Source of the DNA: Brevibacillus porteri
Lineage (GTDB): Bacteria > Bacillota > Bacilli > Brevibacillales > Brevibacillaceae
Direction: 5' to 3'
NCBI RefSeq assembly: GCF_003013475.1
Contig: NZ_PXZO01000064.1
Location: 1 to 64,000, forward strand
Length of the DNA: 64,000 nt
In this document: in pieces, positions 32,179 through 39,869 of the stretch
Numbering within the stretch: position 1 is the stretch's first letter
How the letters are laid out: each line of letters begins with the position of its first letter
Made by a program: the position numbers and the translations under genes
The notes under the pieces: model-generated
What the model was told of the DNA's origin: nothing
The model's input: the letters and a program-made list of their open reading frames with translations, nothing else
The model's database searches: none

Positions 32179-32367
32179 CGATCAGCAAAGGATAACTCTA
32201 CAATGAAAGCTTGAGTGTTTCCAAAGCTAGCTGTTGTGTCCTTCCCTCCACAAATAGCCTGAGAAATGGTTCATTGCCTAAATCACCCAGTAGACATTAC
32301 TGAATATATATGAGTAGGCACCAATCACCTGAATCACCTAAAATTTGTAAACGAAAGGAGTAAAGAT

Positions 32368-33078
32368 ATGGGTTGCTTTAATTGTTTTAATAGACAACCA
32401 CCACGAGGTTGCCCAGGTATTTTTCCAGTACAATGTAATTGTCCCCCCGGGCCGCCAGGCCCACAAGGCCCAATGGGCATACCAGGCCCACAAGGGATAC
32501 CAGGACCACAAGGGATACCAGGAGGTGGAGGATTAATTCCATTTTCAACGGGGATCATCCTCGTTGGTGCTACAGTAGTCTCAGCTGCTCCAAGGTTAAT
32601 GGGTTTTGGTAGTTCTGCGGTTGAAGTTATTGATGGTTCTGGAGAATCAACTATGCCACCCGAAGCAGGTGGTTTTGCTTTCCCCATTCCCTCTGCGGGT
32701 ATCGTTTCAAATTTACAAATAAGTGCAGATTTATTGGTTGCTGCTGTGACTTCTATAAATACGCTCGGCCTTCAATATGATTTTACAGTATTCCGCTCAC
32801 CGTCAGTTCCTAATAATGGGATTGATCATCCCACTTCACCTTACGTGACCACTCCTCTGACTAGTTCGGTTAGATTTGGATTTCCGAATAATGTTATTAC
32901 ACCTGGTATCCCAAACGGTTTCCGTACCGCAACGAATAAAAATGACGTGGTATCATTAGTTGTCGCTGAGGGTGATCGTATTGGTATTCGTGTAAGGACT
33001 CTTGCGGCGACTGATCCCTCAGCAGCCGATGTAACCCAACTCTCATTTAGTGCCAGTCTATCTTATACTCCTTCTTAA
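32368..33078 (+). CDS. Collagen-like exosporium protein, BclB-related
   Basis: ATG 32368 follows GAAAGGAG. The 236-residue protein has a cysteine-rich start (MGCFNCFNRQ), then about nine collagen GXY triplets (PPGPPGPQGPMGIPGPQGIP and on), and a C-terminal domain of about 180 residues matching the BclB exosporium family: TGIILVGATVVSAAPRLMGF, STMPPEAGGF and DFTVFRSPSVPNNGIDH. BclB-type proteins decorate the outer spore surface. It is cargo, not a structural phage gene, and may be transcribed on its own during sporulation; no promoter was assigned. Confidence 0.85.
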   Translation: MGCFNCFNRQPPRGCPGIFPVQCNCPPGPPGPQGPMGIPGPQGIPGPQGIPGGGGLIPFSTGIILVGATVVSAAPRLMGFGSSAVEVIDGSGESTMPPEAGGFAFPIPSAGIVSNLQISADLLVAAVTSINTLGLQYDFTVFRSPSVPNNGIDHPTSPYVTTPLTSSVRFGFPNNVITPGIPNGFRTATNKNDVVSLVVAEGDRIGIRVRTLAATDPSAADVTQLSFSASLSYTPS

Positions 33079-33120
33079 TAAGCCTCCAGCATCGTAATCC
33101 CCCACACATACGCAAGTGTT

Positions 33121-33483
33121 GCCAGAGATATGGAGGGTGTAGTCGCCAAGCTGAAAGACGGGCGATACCATTCGGATAAGCGGACAGTCAATTTCATAAA
33201 GGTAATCAACTACACGTATGCTGATGTCCATATTGCCGGCTGGCGTAAAGGTGACTTTGGATGGCTGGCCCATGTGAACGGACGACCTGTAGGTGTAATT
33301 GAACTTGGTGTTCCCCCTACTCACAAGCAGGCGTTTTATGGAGTGGCGAAACAGTTGATTACTGGTGAGGATCGTGAGTATGTTTACATTCAGCAGCAAA
33401 TAAAAGCACGTGTCAAAATGCGAAACTGGACAAAGAGCGGCATGCTTCGTTCACCAGTATTTGTTGATTTTATTCTTGCATAG
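33121..33483 (+). pseudogene. ATP-dependent DNA ligase fragment (C-terminal part only)
   Basis: The frame contains RDMEGVVAKLKDGRY, the ligase motif IV region EGVVAK, motif V in VNFIKVINY, and the full C-terminal OB domain with GVIELGVPPTHKQAFYGVAK and RNWTKSGMLRSPVFVDF. The catalytic KxDG lysine and the rest of the adenylation domain are missing. The in-frame sequence upstream reaches the stop of the exosporium gene, so the 5' part was lost by recombination near 33085-33120. A start ATG at 33130 has no good ribosome site. It resembles phage-borne YoqV-type ligases and is surely inactive alone. Confidence 0.8.
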
Positions 33484-33487
33484 TAAA

Positions 33488-33520
33488 AAGCCGTCCCTGT
33501 TTAGAGGAGACGGTTTTTTT
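33488..33520. terminator. Bidirectional terminator between convergent genes
   Basis: CCGTC (33491-33495) pairs with GACGG (33509-33513) with further pairing inside. A run of A precedes and seven T follow, so it can work for both the ligase fragment and the minus-strand secreted-protein gene. Confidence 0.8.
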
Positions 33521-33533
33521 ATTAGTACCTATA

Positions 33534-34238
33534 CTATTGCTTTTCCCACTTGCCGTTTTCCAGTACGAACTCTACAGCCGTGTTCGTTCCATCCGCGTAC
33601 TGTCTCAGTATGTACAGACTTTTGCCGGACTCGTGCAGATGGATTTGAGGCTTTTTATCACCTACCTGGGTCTTAGTCAACGCTCTAATCTCTTGATACA
33701 GGTCTGGATCAATGTCAAAAACCTCGCCTTTGTTAATTGGCGCGTATCCATCCAAGTCTACGCCAGTGTCAGCAGCGATCTCCGTAGCTCGTTGGGCGAG
33801 TAGATTGTTGTGTGCTTTCGCTTCTTCTTGCGCCTCTTCGTCGCTCAACTTGACGAATTTCCAATCAGTCGGATTATATGCGACTGTATCCTCCGAATAT
33901 TCGGCATCGGTCTGTTTCCTGCCTACCGTCTCAAAGTGATCCGTTTCGACTTTATACCTGATCTTGTGTCCATGCACATCAGTATATGTGCTTGATGCCC
34001 TGACAGAGCCTTCCGCGTCGTCTACGTGTTCATCGCCTTTATACAAGGTTGATTGCGTTGACAGCTTTGCTTGCGGGTCATCGTTGAGTGTTGTAGCGTA
34101 AAACTTTATCGTGTAATCCTCTTTTGTCGAACTCTTTATAGTCACATATGATTCATACTCTGTAATTTTTGCCGATGCGCTATTTGCGACGAGCAGAGTT
34201 AACCCTAGAACTAGGGGAATTGCAATCTTATTCCGCAT
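33534..34238 (-). CDS. Secreted protein of unknown function
   Basis: I start at ATG 34238, eight bases after AGAGGTG; the TTG at 34244 is too close to the ribosome site. The 234-residue product has a clear signal peptide (basic RNK, then IAIPLVLGLTLLVANSASA, cleavage after ASA). The mature part is rich in charged and beta-type sequence (YVTIKSSTKEDYTIKFYATT; GSVRASSTYTDVHGHKIRYK) without a motif I know. It is likely lysogenic cargo. Its promoter has a TATAAT box overlapped by a repeat shared with the kinase gene upstream. Confidence 0.75.
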   Translation of the reverse strand: MRNKIAIPLVLGLTLLVANSASAKITEYESYVTIKSSTKEDYTIKFYATTLNDDPQAKLSTQSTLYKGDEHVDDAEGSVRASSTYTDVHGHKIRYKVETDHFETVGRKQTDAEYSEDTVAYNPTDWKFVKLSDEEAQEEAKAHNNLLAQRATEIAADTGVDLDGYAPINKGEVFDIDPDLYQEIRALTKTQVGDKKPQIHLHESGKSLYILRQYADGTNTAVEFVLENGKWEKQ

Positions 34239-34254
34239 TATCAAAACACCTCTT

Positions 34255-34284
34255 TACCTAATTTTTCAAATATACCTAATTATA
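34255..34284 (-). promoter_or_regulatory. Promoter with repeated ATTAGGTA element
   Basis: On the minus strand, TATAAT lies at 34284-34279. ATTAGGTA occurs at 34280-34273, overlapping that box, and again at 34262-34255. A third copy lies at 35711-35704, in the leader of the kinase gene. The shared motif suggests one regulator for both genes. No -35 of good quality. Confidence 0.5.
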
Positions 34285-34337
34285 CCATTTACTTAAAATA
34301 GAGAAATAGTTTCTTTTTCCTATACGGCAATTGGACG

Positions 34338-35666
34338 TTATAGTAATCTCTTAATCACTGGAACTGTAACAGTAAAGCGAGTGATACCCTCTTGAGAATA
34401 TACTTTGATTGTACCGTAGTATTTCTTAACAGTTGCGTGGACTACTGGAAGACCTACACCTTGACCCCCGTATCTTGTAAAGCCAAGTTCAAAAAGGTGT
34501 TGGAAGTCCTCTGCCTGAATGGTAGGCCCGGTGTTTTCAATGGAAACAACCTCTTCATTTCCTTCAACGCCCCATTTAATGATTATTTTTGGATGTTCAA
34601 CCTCTATCGTTGCGCGAATCGCGTTATCTAATAGATTACTGAAAACAGTGACCATATCGATATCTTTCCACCCCAGCAGCTGGCCCGCATTTGGAGAGAG
34701 ATGGAACTCGAACTCGATAGATTTGGAAGCACATTCAGACTTTTTCCCCATTAGTAGTGCAGCCAGAGGCTTGCTATGTACATCTTGGAAACCCTGAGCT
34801 ATTTCTTCCGCTTGATCGATAAGGCTGTTAATGTATTGTAAAGCTTCCTCTTTTGTTCCAAGTGAAATTAGGTTCTTGATCGCAGTGTATTGGTTGTGAG
34901 CGTCGTGTCTAATTTTTGATGTATTGAGGGCAAGATCATTCAAATAATCGAGGTACGGTGCTTCCGTTTCTTTCTCTACATGTGCAATTTTCGCTTTAAT
35001 ATACTTCCAAACGAAAAATGTTGTACACCCGGAAAAGACGAGCGCAAGAAACTGATAAACGGGTAAGTCTTCGGTTTCCTTTGCAATTTCATATGATGGA
35101 ATATTAGTAACAATAGATGAAGCGTTTAGCAGCAAAAGCAGTCCTAGAGTTAAAAAGACAAATACAATGATTAGACCTAAATAGTGATCATAGTGACGTC
35201 CCTTTGTGTGCAATAGGTCCCCGAGATTCCAATTAATTGTCCGAATAAAAATCCCAACCGATAATAAGCTGACAAGGTAAATCCAGCTATAAAAAATACG
35301 TGTGGGAGAAAATGAGCTAAATTGTCCCATATCTATACCGATTCGTGCATATACGCTGGATATAACAAGTTCAAAAATGACCATCAAGCTTGCTGATGTT
35401 ATTCCCATAAGTATCGCTGTTTTGATGCTGTATCCAAGAACAATCCAAAACAAAAAAATCAGAAATAGAATGAAAAGGGAAATTTTTAGGTAGTAGTCTA
35501 CCCCGAATGAATCTAAAACAAAGACCCAAAACGCTAATGTCACTGATGCAATCAGAAGCTGTTTCCATTGCCGCAGTATCGGCAAATGAAAAAAGGACAG
35601 CCCATTGAATATTAAAACCGCTGCTTCGGGTAAATTGAAAAGAAATACCAGCAATAATCGATCCAT
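34338..35666 (-). CDS. AgrC-like sensor histidine kinase (GHKL type), orphan
   Basis: ATG 35666 follows AGAGGAG at seven bases; an earlier in-frame ATG (35690) lacks this. The 442-residue protein has six to seven membrane spans (residues 1-220), then a cytoplasmic part with the phospho-acceptor in IRHDAHNQYTAIKNLI (the RHDxxN form of AgrC), the N box SNLLDNAIRA and the G box GGQGVGLPVVHA. AgrC relatives sense peptides. No response regulator gene is next to it, only the secreted protein downstream on the same strand. Confidence 0.85.
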   Translation of the reverse strand: MDRLLLVFLFNLPEAAVLIFNGLSFFHLPILRQWKQLLIASVTLAFWVFVLDSFGVDYYLKISLFILFLIFLFWIVLGYSIKTAILMGITSASLMVIFELVISSVYARIGIDMGQFSSFSPTRIFYSWIYLVSLLSVGIFIRTINWNLGDLLHTKGRHYDHYLGLIIVFVFLTLGLLLLLNASSIVTNIPSYEIAKETEDLPVYQFLALVFSGCTTFFVWKYIKAKIAHVEKETEAPYLDYLNDLALNTSKIRHDAHNQYTAIKNLISLGTKEEALQYINSLIDQAEEIAQGFQDVHSKPLAALLMGKKSECASKSIEFEFHLSPNAGQLLGWKDIDMVTVFSNLLDNAIRATIEVEHPKIIIKWGVEGNEEVVSIENTGPTIQAEDFQHLFELGFTRYGGQGVGLPVVHATVKKYYGTIKVYSQEGITRFTVTVPVIKRLL

Positions 35667-35789
35667 TCGATTTCTCCTCTGCCAAAACATAAAAGCGCCA
35701 CATTACCTAATATTAATTAACCGCTTTTAGTCCTGTTAACAAAAGAGGATATTTTTTGAACGTTTATGCAGTTTTCATATGACTGATGA

Positions 35790-37043
35790 TTCGCTAAGTC
35801 CTTCTACCGGATGAAACTGCAATATGACCTGAATCTGAGCAAAATCTACGAGCTCGTCATCAACTCCAATCCTTGTTACGCGTTTCTTTTGGACGGCAAT
35901 TCCTTGATCCAAAACAAGCTCATTGTGGCTCACGTGCTTGCTCACTGCGACTTTTTCAAAAATAATGTGCGCTTCTCCAACACCAATCGGGATATGGTCG
36001 AAAGCATGGCGGCCAGTGGAGAGCGGATTCGTCAGTATGAGATCGAGTACGGCAAGGATGCTGTCGAGAATTTGCTCGATGCGAGCTTGGCGATTCAGGA
36101 ACACATCGATCCGAGCTTGCTACGTCCAAAGCTGCGTTGGAAACGAGAACCAGAGGAGCCGAACAAAAAGACGAGGAACGGACGGCAATCTCCTTATGAC
36201 GATCTCTGGGGATTGGACCGCAAAGCAAAAGAGGAAGCCGAGCCGGTAAAAGCACCACGCAAATTCCCGCCAGAGCCGGAAAAAGACCTATTGCTGTTCA
36301 TTATGGAATACAGCAATATCCTAGACGATTGGCAACGGGATGTGCTGACGATCATTCGAGATGAGATGCTGTATTTCTGGCCGCAGATGGAAACGAAGAT
36401 CATGAACGAAGGCTGGGCCACCTACTGGCATATGCGCATCCTGCGGGAAATGGAGCTGACGGAAGCGGAGACGATCGAGTTTGCCAAGCTGCATTCCTCC
36501 GTCATTCAGCCTTCGACGACGAGTATTAACCCGTATCATTTGGGTCTGAAAATTTTGGAGGACATTGAAAAACGCTGGGATAATCCGACGAAGGAAGAGC
36601 AGGAGCGCTTCGGGCGCAAGCCAGGAGAGGGACGCGCGAAAATTTTCGAGGTGCGTGAGCTGGAGTCCGACATCAGCTTCATTCGCAACTTCCTGACCAA
36701 GGACCTCGTCAGTGATCTAGACTTGTATATGTTCGGCAAGCAGGGCAACGATTGGGTTGTCGCGGAAAAGCAGTGGGAACAGGTACGCGATGGTCTTGCA
36801 GGCACACGGGTTAACGGGGGATTTCCTTATGTACTCGTGCATGATGGGGATTACTTACGCTCCGGAGAGCTGTACTTGAAGCATCATTTCGAGGGGCTGG
36901 AGCTGGATGTCAAATACGTAGAAAAAACATTGCCTTACGTCTATACCTTGTGGGGGAAATCCGTTCACCTGGAATCGATGGTGGAGGATCGACAAGTGTT
37001 GTTTACGTACGACGGCAAGAAAGTGCACCGCCGCTTTTTATAG
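35790..37043 (+). pseudogene. spoVR: spoVR, 5'-truncated at the prophage boundary
   Basis: From TTC 35790 the frame reads FAKSFYRMKLQYDLNLSKIY and continues to a normal C-terminus (KKVHRRFL). In full SpoVR proteins (about 468 residues in B. subtilis) the equivalent segment SFGKxFHRMKLQ is preceded by about 55 residues that are absent here; an in-frame TGA stands at 35787-35789. The first ATG (35811) has no ribosome site. The rest (410 codons) is intact, including AHVLAHCDFFKNN and MNEGWATYWHMRI. SpoVR acts in spore cortex formation. The intact rest suggests recent loss or a reversible interruption. Confidence 0.85.
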
Positions 37044-37046
37044 GAG

Positions 37047-37094
37047 AAAAAAGGCCGCATGCCCGGTGGAAGCTGACCGAGCGTGCGGCTTTTT
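37047..37094. terminator. Bidirectional terminator between spoVR and the SDR gene
   Basis: GCCGCATGC (37054-37062) pairs with GCGTGCGGC (37081-37089), flanked by an A run on the left and five T on the right. Confidence 0.85.
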
Positions 37095-37107
37095 CTACGT
37101 GTCCGAA

Positions 37108-37875
37108 CTAGGACAACTGATCCGTAATTCCGATGTGACTGCTGATCCCGCCGTCCATGGTGATGCTCGCTCCGTTGATGTACCCGCTATGCGGTCCGAC
37201 GAGATGATAAATCATCTGGGCGATTTCCAACGGCTGAGCTACGCGTTTCACCGGGCTTTTGACGATGACTCGATTCATGTAATCCGAAATATCCTCCGGA
37301 CGTACGCCCATCGCGGTATCCACATATCCCGGACAGATGGCATTGCAAGTAATCCCATGCTCTCCCCATTCCGCAGCTATTGTTTTTGTATAGCCGATCA
37401 TGCCGTGTTTGGAAGCGACGTAGGTGGAAGAATGTGCAGAGCCTAGCAAGCCCTGAATAGATGCGATGTTTACGATCCGCCCGAAGTTCCTTTCTTTCAT
37501 CTTGGGCAACAGGTTTCTGCAAAACAGGAATACACTCTTCAAATTGGTATTCATGATCCAATCCCATTCTTCATCGGAGACTTCGTCCACCCGGTGGAAT
37601 GGACCGCCCACTCCTGCATTGTTGACCAAGATGGTGATATCTCCGAAATGCAATTCCGCAAGCTGGATGGCTTCTTCAACTTGCGCTCGTTGACCGACAT
37701 CACAGCGAATGGACAAGGCTTGACCGCCTGCCTGATTAATTTCTTGGGCGACTATTTGTGCCTTTTCTTCTTGTACATCAAGAACAGCGACACGGACCCC
37801 ATGCTGAGCCAAAAGCTTTGCTGCTGCGGCCCCAATCCCATTGCCTGCTCCTGTGATCATTGCTACTTGCTGCAT
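37108..37875 (-). CDS. Short-chain dehydrogenase/reductase (FabG/hydroxybutyrate dehydrogenase-like)
   Basis: The 255-residue enzyme has the NAD(P) site TGAGNGIG (8-15), NNAG near residue 86, catalytic serine in NIASIQG and the YVASK motif. An aspartate after the second strand (AVLDVQ) suggests preference for NAD. Start has AAGGAGAG upstream on the minus strand. It is followed, in transcription order preceded, by a second dehydrogenase gene 28 bp away. With the nearby 3-hydroxyacyl-CoA dehydrogenase it may serve short-chain fatty acid or hydroxybutyrate metabolism; substrate not determined. Confidence 0.88.
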   Translation of the reverse strand: MQQVAMITGAGNGIGAAAAKLLAQHGVRVAVLDVQEEKAQIVAQEINQAGGQALSIRCDVGQRAQVEEAIQLAELHFGDITILVNNAGVGGPFHRVDEVSDEEWDWIMNTNLKSVFLFCRNLLPKMKERNFGRIVNIASIQGLLGSAHSSTYVASKHGMIGYTKTIAAEWGEHGITCNAICPGYVDTAMGVRPEDISDYMNRVIVKSPVKRVAQPLEIAQMIYHLVGPHSGYINGASITMDGGISSHIGITDQLS

Positions 37876-37903
37876 TTGTAAACTCTCCTTATTAATCTGT
37901 CAT

Positions 37904-38605
37904 CTAGAGAATGCCTTTAGGAGGAAGGATTTTGACTTCATCGATTCGAACGTGTAGGGGACGGGAGGCGATATCTAACACGGTATCTGCCACATCTTTT
38001 GGTACGAGCATCGCACTCGGATCAAAAAAATGCCGGTCCTCCGTCATGTTTGTATGAACGGCGCCGGGAAAAATGGTAGAGACCCTTACATTGTCGTTTT
38101 TCCATTCTTCATTGCAAATTTGAGAAAAGCCTTGGACGGCAAATTTCGAAGCACCATAAACGCCGTTTTCCGCAATGGGAATATATCCGGAGACACTCGC
38201 GATATTGATGATTCGGCCTCCGTGAGCTTTCATTACCTTGTATCCTTCACGGCTGCAAAGAAAGAGTCCGGTTACATTGGTGCGGAAAACATTCTCCCAT
38301 TCTTCTAAGCTTGTTTGTTCAACAGGCTTAAACACGCCGACTCCTGCATTGTTGACGAGGACATCTAGACGTCCGTATAACCTTTGTATTTGCGCAAATA
38401 GGGCAAGTACACTTTGCTCGTCTGTCACGTCCAGCTGTATATTCGTCACACTTCCAGGTTCAGCGTGTGCGATCTCGTTCGGATGAGGCGCGGATCGAGA
38501 GGTTGCCCAAACAATCGCTCCTTCTTTTGCCAGAACATTTGCCATTTCAAGACCCAATCCTCGACTGGCTCCTGTGATGACCACGATTTTATTCAGTAGT
38601 TTCAT
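37904..38605 (-). CDS. Short-chain dehydrogenase/reductase
   Basis: I choose ATG 38605 (MKLLNKIVVITGA), five bases after GGAGG; an upstream in-frame ATG is part of the ribosome site region. The 233-residue protein has TGASRGLG, NNAGVG, the catalytic serine in NIASVSG and YGASK. The cofactor loop ATSRSA hints at NADP. It is likely co-transcribed with the dehydrogenase gene downstream on the same strand. Substrate unknown. Confidence 0.88.
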   Translation of the reverse strand: MKLLNKIVVITGASRGLGLEMANVLAKEGAIVWATSRSAPHPNEIAHAEPGSVTNIQLDVTDEQSVLALFAQIQRLYGRLDVLVNNAGVGVFKPVEQTSLEEWENVFRTNVTGLFLCSREGYKVMKAHGGRIINIASVSGYIPIAENGVYGASKFAVQGFSQICNEEWKNDNVRVSTIFPGAVHTNMTEDRHFFDPSAMLVPKDVADTVLDIASRPLHVRIDEVKILPPKGIL

Positions 38606-38631
38606 GTGTACCTCCATATACGAAACATCCA

Positions 38632-38644
38632 TCCAATAATTGGA
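38632..38644. promoter_or_regulatory. Palindrome TCCAATAATTGGA in the divergent promoter region
   Basis: A perfect 6-1-6 palindrome just upstream of the minus-strand dehydrogenase pair, in the 200-bp gap shared with the divergent dehydrogenase gene. Probable operator for an unidentified regulator. Confidence 0.4.
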
Positions 38645-38805
38645 TACTTATATGTTGTTTAATGGTACAGAAATTTGACTTCCCCAGCAAGCGCCATAGG
38701 GATGAATTTCGGTAAAAGTAGTAGGAATTTGCTGGGCAGGAACTAGGTATTTGATCGTGGAAAGCTTTGTTAGTAAACCTATTTCACCCCTGGGAGGCTC
38801 TTTCT

Positions 38806-39738
38806 ATGGAAAAGCATGCGGCTGTTATCGGATCAGGTGTTATGGGACATGGAATCGCGCAGCTATACGCATTGGCTGGATTTCGTGTTTTTCTTTATGA
38901 TTTGCAGGAAGCGTTTTTGATGAAAGCGAGAGCTAGCATCGAGCACAGTCTTTCCCTTCAGGTTGCAGAGGGAGTGATTGCAGACCAGTCTAGAGTAACG
39001 GCGCTCGAGCATATTGTCCTGACCACGGATTTGCGAGCGGCAGTATCTGATGCAGAAATCATCACAGAAGCGGTACCAGAAGTCATCGAGCTAAAGTGGG
39101 AGCTGTTTGAAAAGCTGGAGCAATACGCGAGGCCAGATGCGATTATTGCTTCCAATACGTCTACGTTTTCCATTGCACGATTGATCGAAAAAGCAACTAC
39201 GCCACAACGCTTTATCATTACACATTTTTTCAATCCAGCCCAATTGGTTCCGTTGGTTGAGGTAGTCAGGCACGAGAGCACGGCGCAGGAAGTGGTTCAC
39301 AAGACGATGCAGCTGATGGAAGAGATCGGGAAGTCCCCAGTTTTGCTGAAAAAGGATGTACCGGGCTTTATCGCCAATCGGCTGCAAACAGCCTTGATGA
39401 GAGAAGCTTTTCACTTGCTTGCAGAGGGTGTGGCAGATGCAGCCCAGATCGATACGGTGATGAAGGATGGAATTGGCTATCGTTGGGCTTTTGTCGGGCC
39501 TATTGAGACGATGGATTTTGGTGGACTCGATACGTGGAAGCGTGTGATGGATAACCTGGCGCCAGAGCTGGATGCTTCGACAAAAGCACCCGCCATTATT
39601 GAAGAAAGAGTAGCAGAAGGCAATCTCGGTACCAAGACCGGAGCAGGTATATACTCGTATATGGATACGTCTGTCTCAGAAAAGCTTCGTGTACGTGACG
39701 AACAGTTCATCCGCTTGGGGAAAATGAATCGCGGTTGA
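38806..39738 (+). CDS. 3-hydroxyacyl-CoA (3-hydroxybutyryl-CoA) dehydrogenase
   Basis: ATG 38806 follows TGGGAGGC; an in-frame upstream ATG at 38767 lacks a ribosome site. The 310-residue enzyme has the NAD site GSGVMGHGIAQ (about 8-18), the catalytic region ITHFFNPAQLVPLVEVV and the conserved DVPGFIANRLQ hinge. The C-terminal domain has DFGGLDTWKRVMDNL and GNLGTKTGAGIYSY. Length is near the 280-320 usual for HBD/PaaH-type enzymes. It oxidises 3-hydroxyacyl-CoA in beta-oxidation or butyrate routes. Confidence 0.9.
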   Translation: MEKHAAVIGSGVMGHGIAQLYALAGFRVFLYDLQEAFLMKARASIEHSLSLQVAEGVIADQSRVTALEHIVLTTDLRAAVSDAEIITEAVPEVIELKWELFEKLEQYARPDAIIASNTSTFSIARLIEKATTPQRFIITHFFNPAQLVPLVEVVRHESTAQEVVHKTMQLMEEIGKSPVLLKKDVPGFIANRLQTALMREAFHLLAEGVADAAQIDTVMKDGIGYRWAFVGPIETMDFGGLDTWKRVMDNLAPELDASTKAPAIIEERVAEGNLGTKTGAGIYSYMDTSVSEKLRVRDEQFIRLGKMNRG

Positions 39739-39778
39739 AGTGACTTACAGAAAAATACTTTATTCGTAAAAAATTCAC

Positions 39779-39806
39779 TACATACGCATTCATTCCTAGC
39801 CGATAT
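39779..39806 (+). promoter_or_regulatory. Sigma-D-type promoter of first chemoreceptor gene
   Basis: GCCGATAT at 39799-39806 equals the sigma-D -10 consensus. TACA at 39779-39782 (consensus TAAA) stands 16 bp before it. Sigma-D drives motility and chemotaxis genes in Bacillus, and a chemoreceptor gene follows. Confidence 0.75.
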
Positions 39807-39869
39807 TAGATTGGGGTTATATCATGGAAAAAATTTCCCCAATACAACCTAGAAAGTAGTTGAGAATGA

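Larger units (their letters stand above)
1..35789. mobile_element. Prophage, contractile-tailed (PBSX-like), left end outside window
   Basis: A continuous + strand run of packaging, head, neck, contractile tail, baseplate, fibre and lysis genes in standard myophage order defines a prophage. Sheath, tube, hub and baseplate J genes give the morphotype. No integrase, repressor or replication genes are in view, so the left part is missing. The right limit is set at 35789 because spoVR homology resumes at 35790 without its N-terminus. No integrase-defined att site could be identified. Structural genes look intact, so the element may be functional, but this cannot be settled from the visible part. 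Confidence 0.9.
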
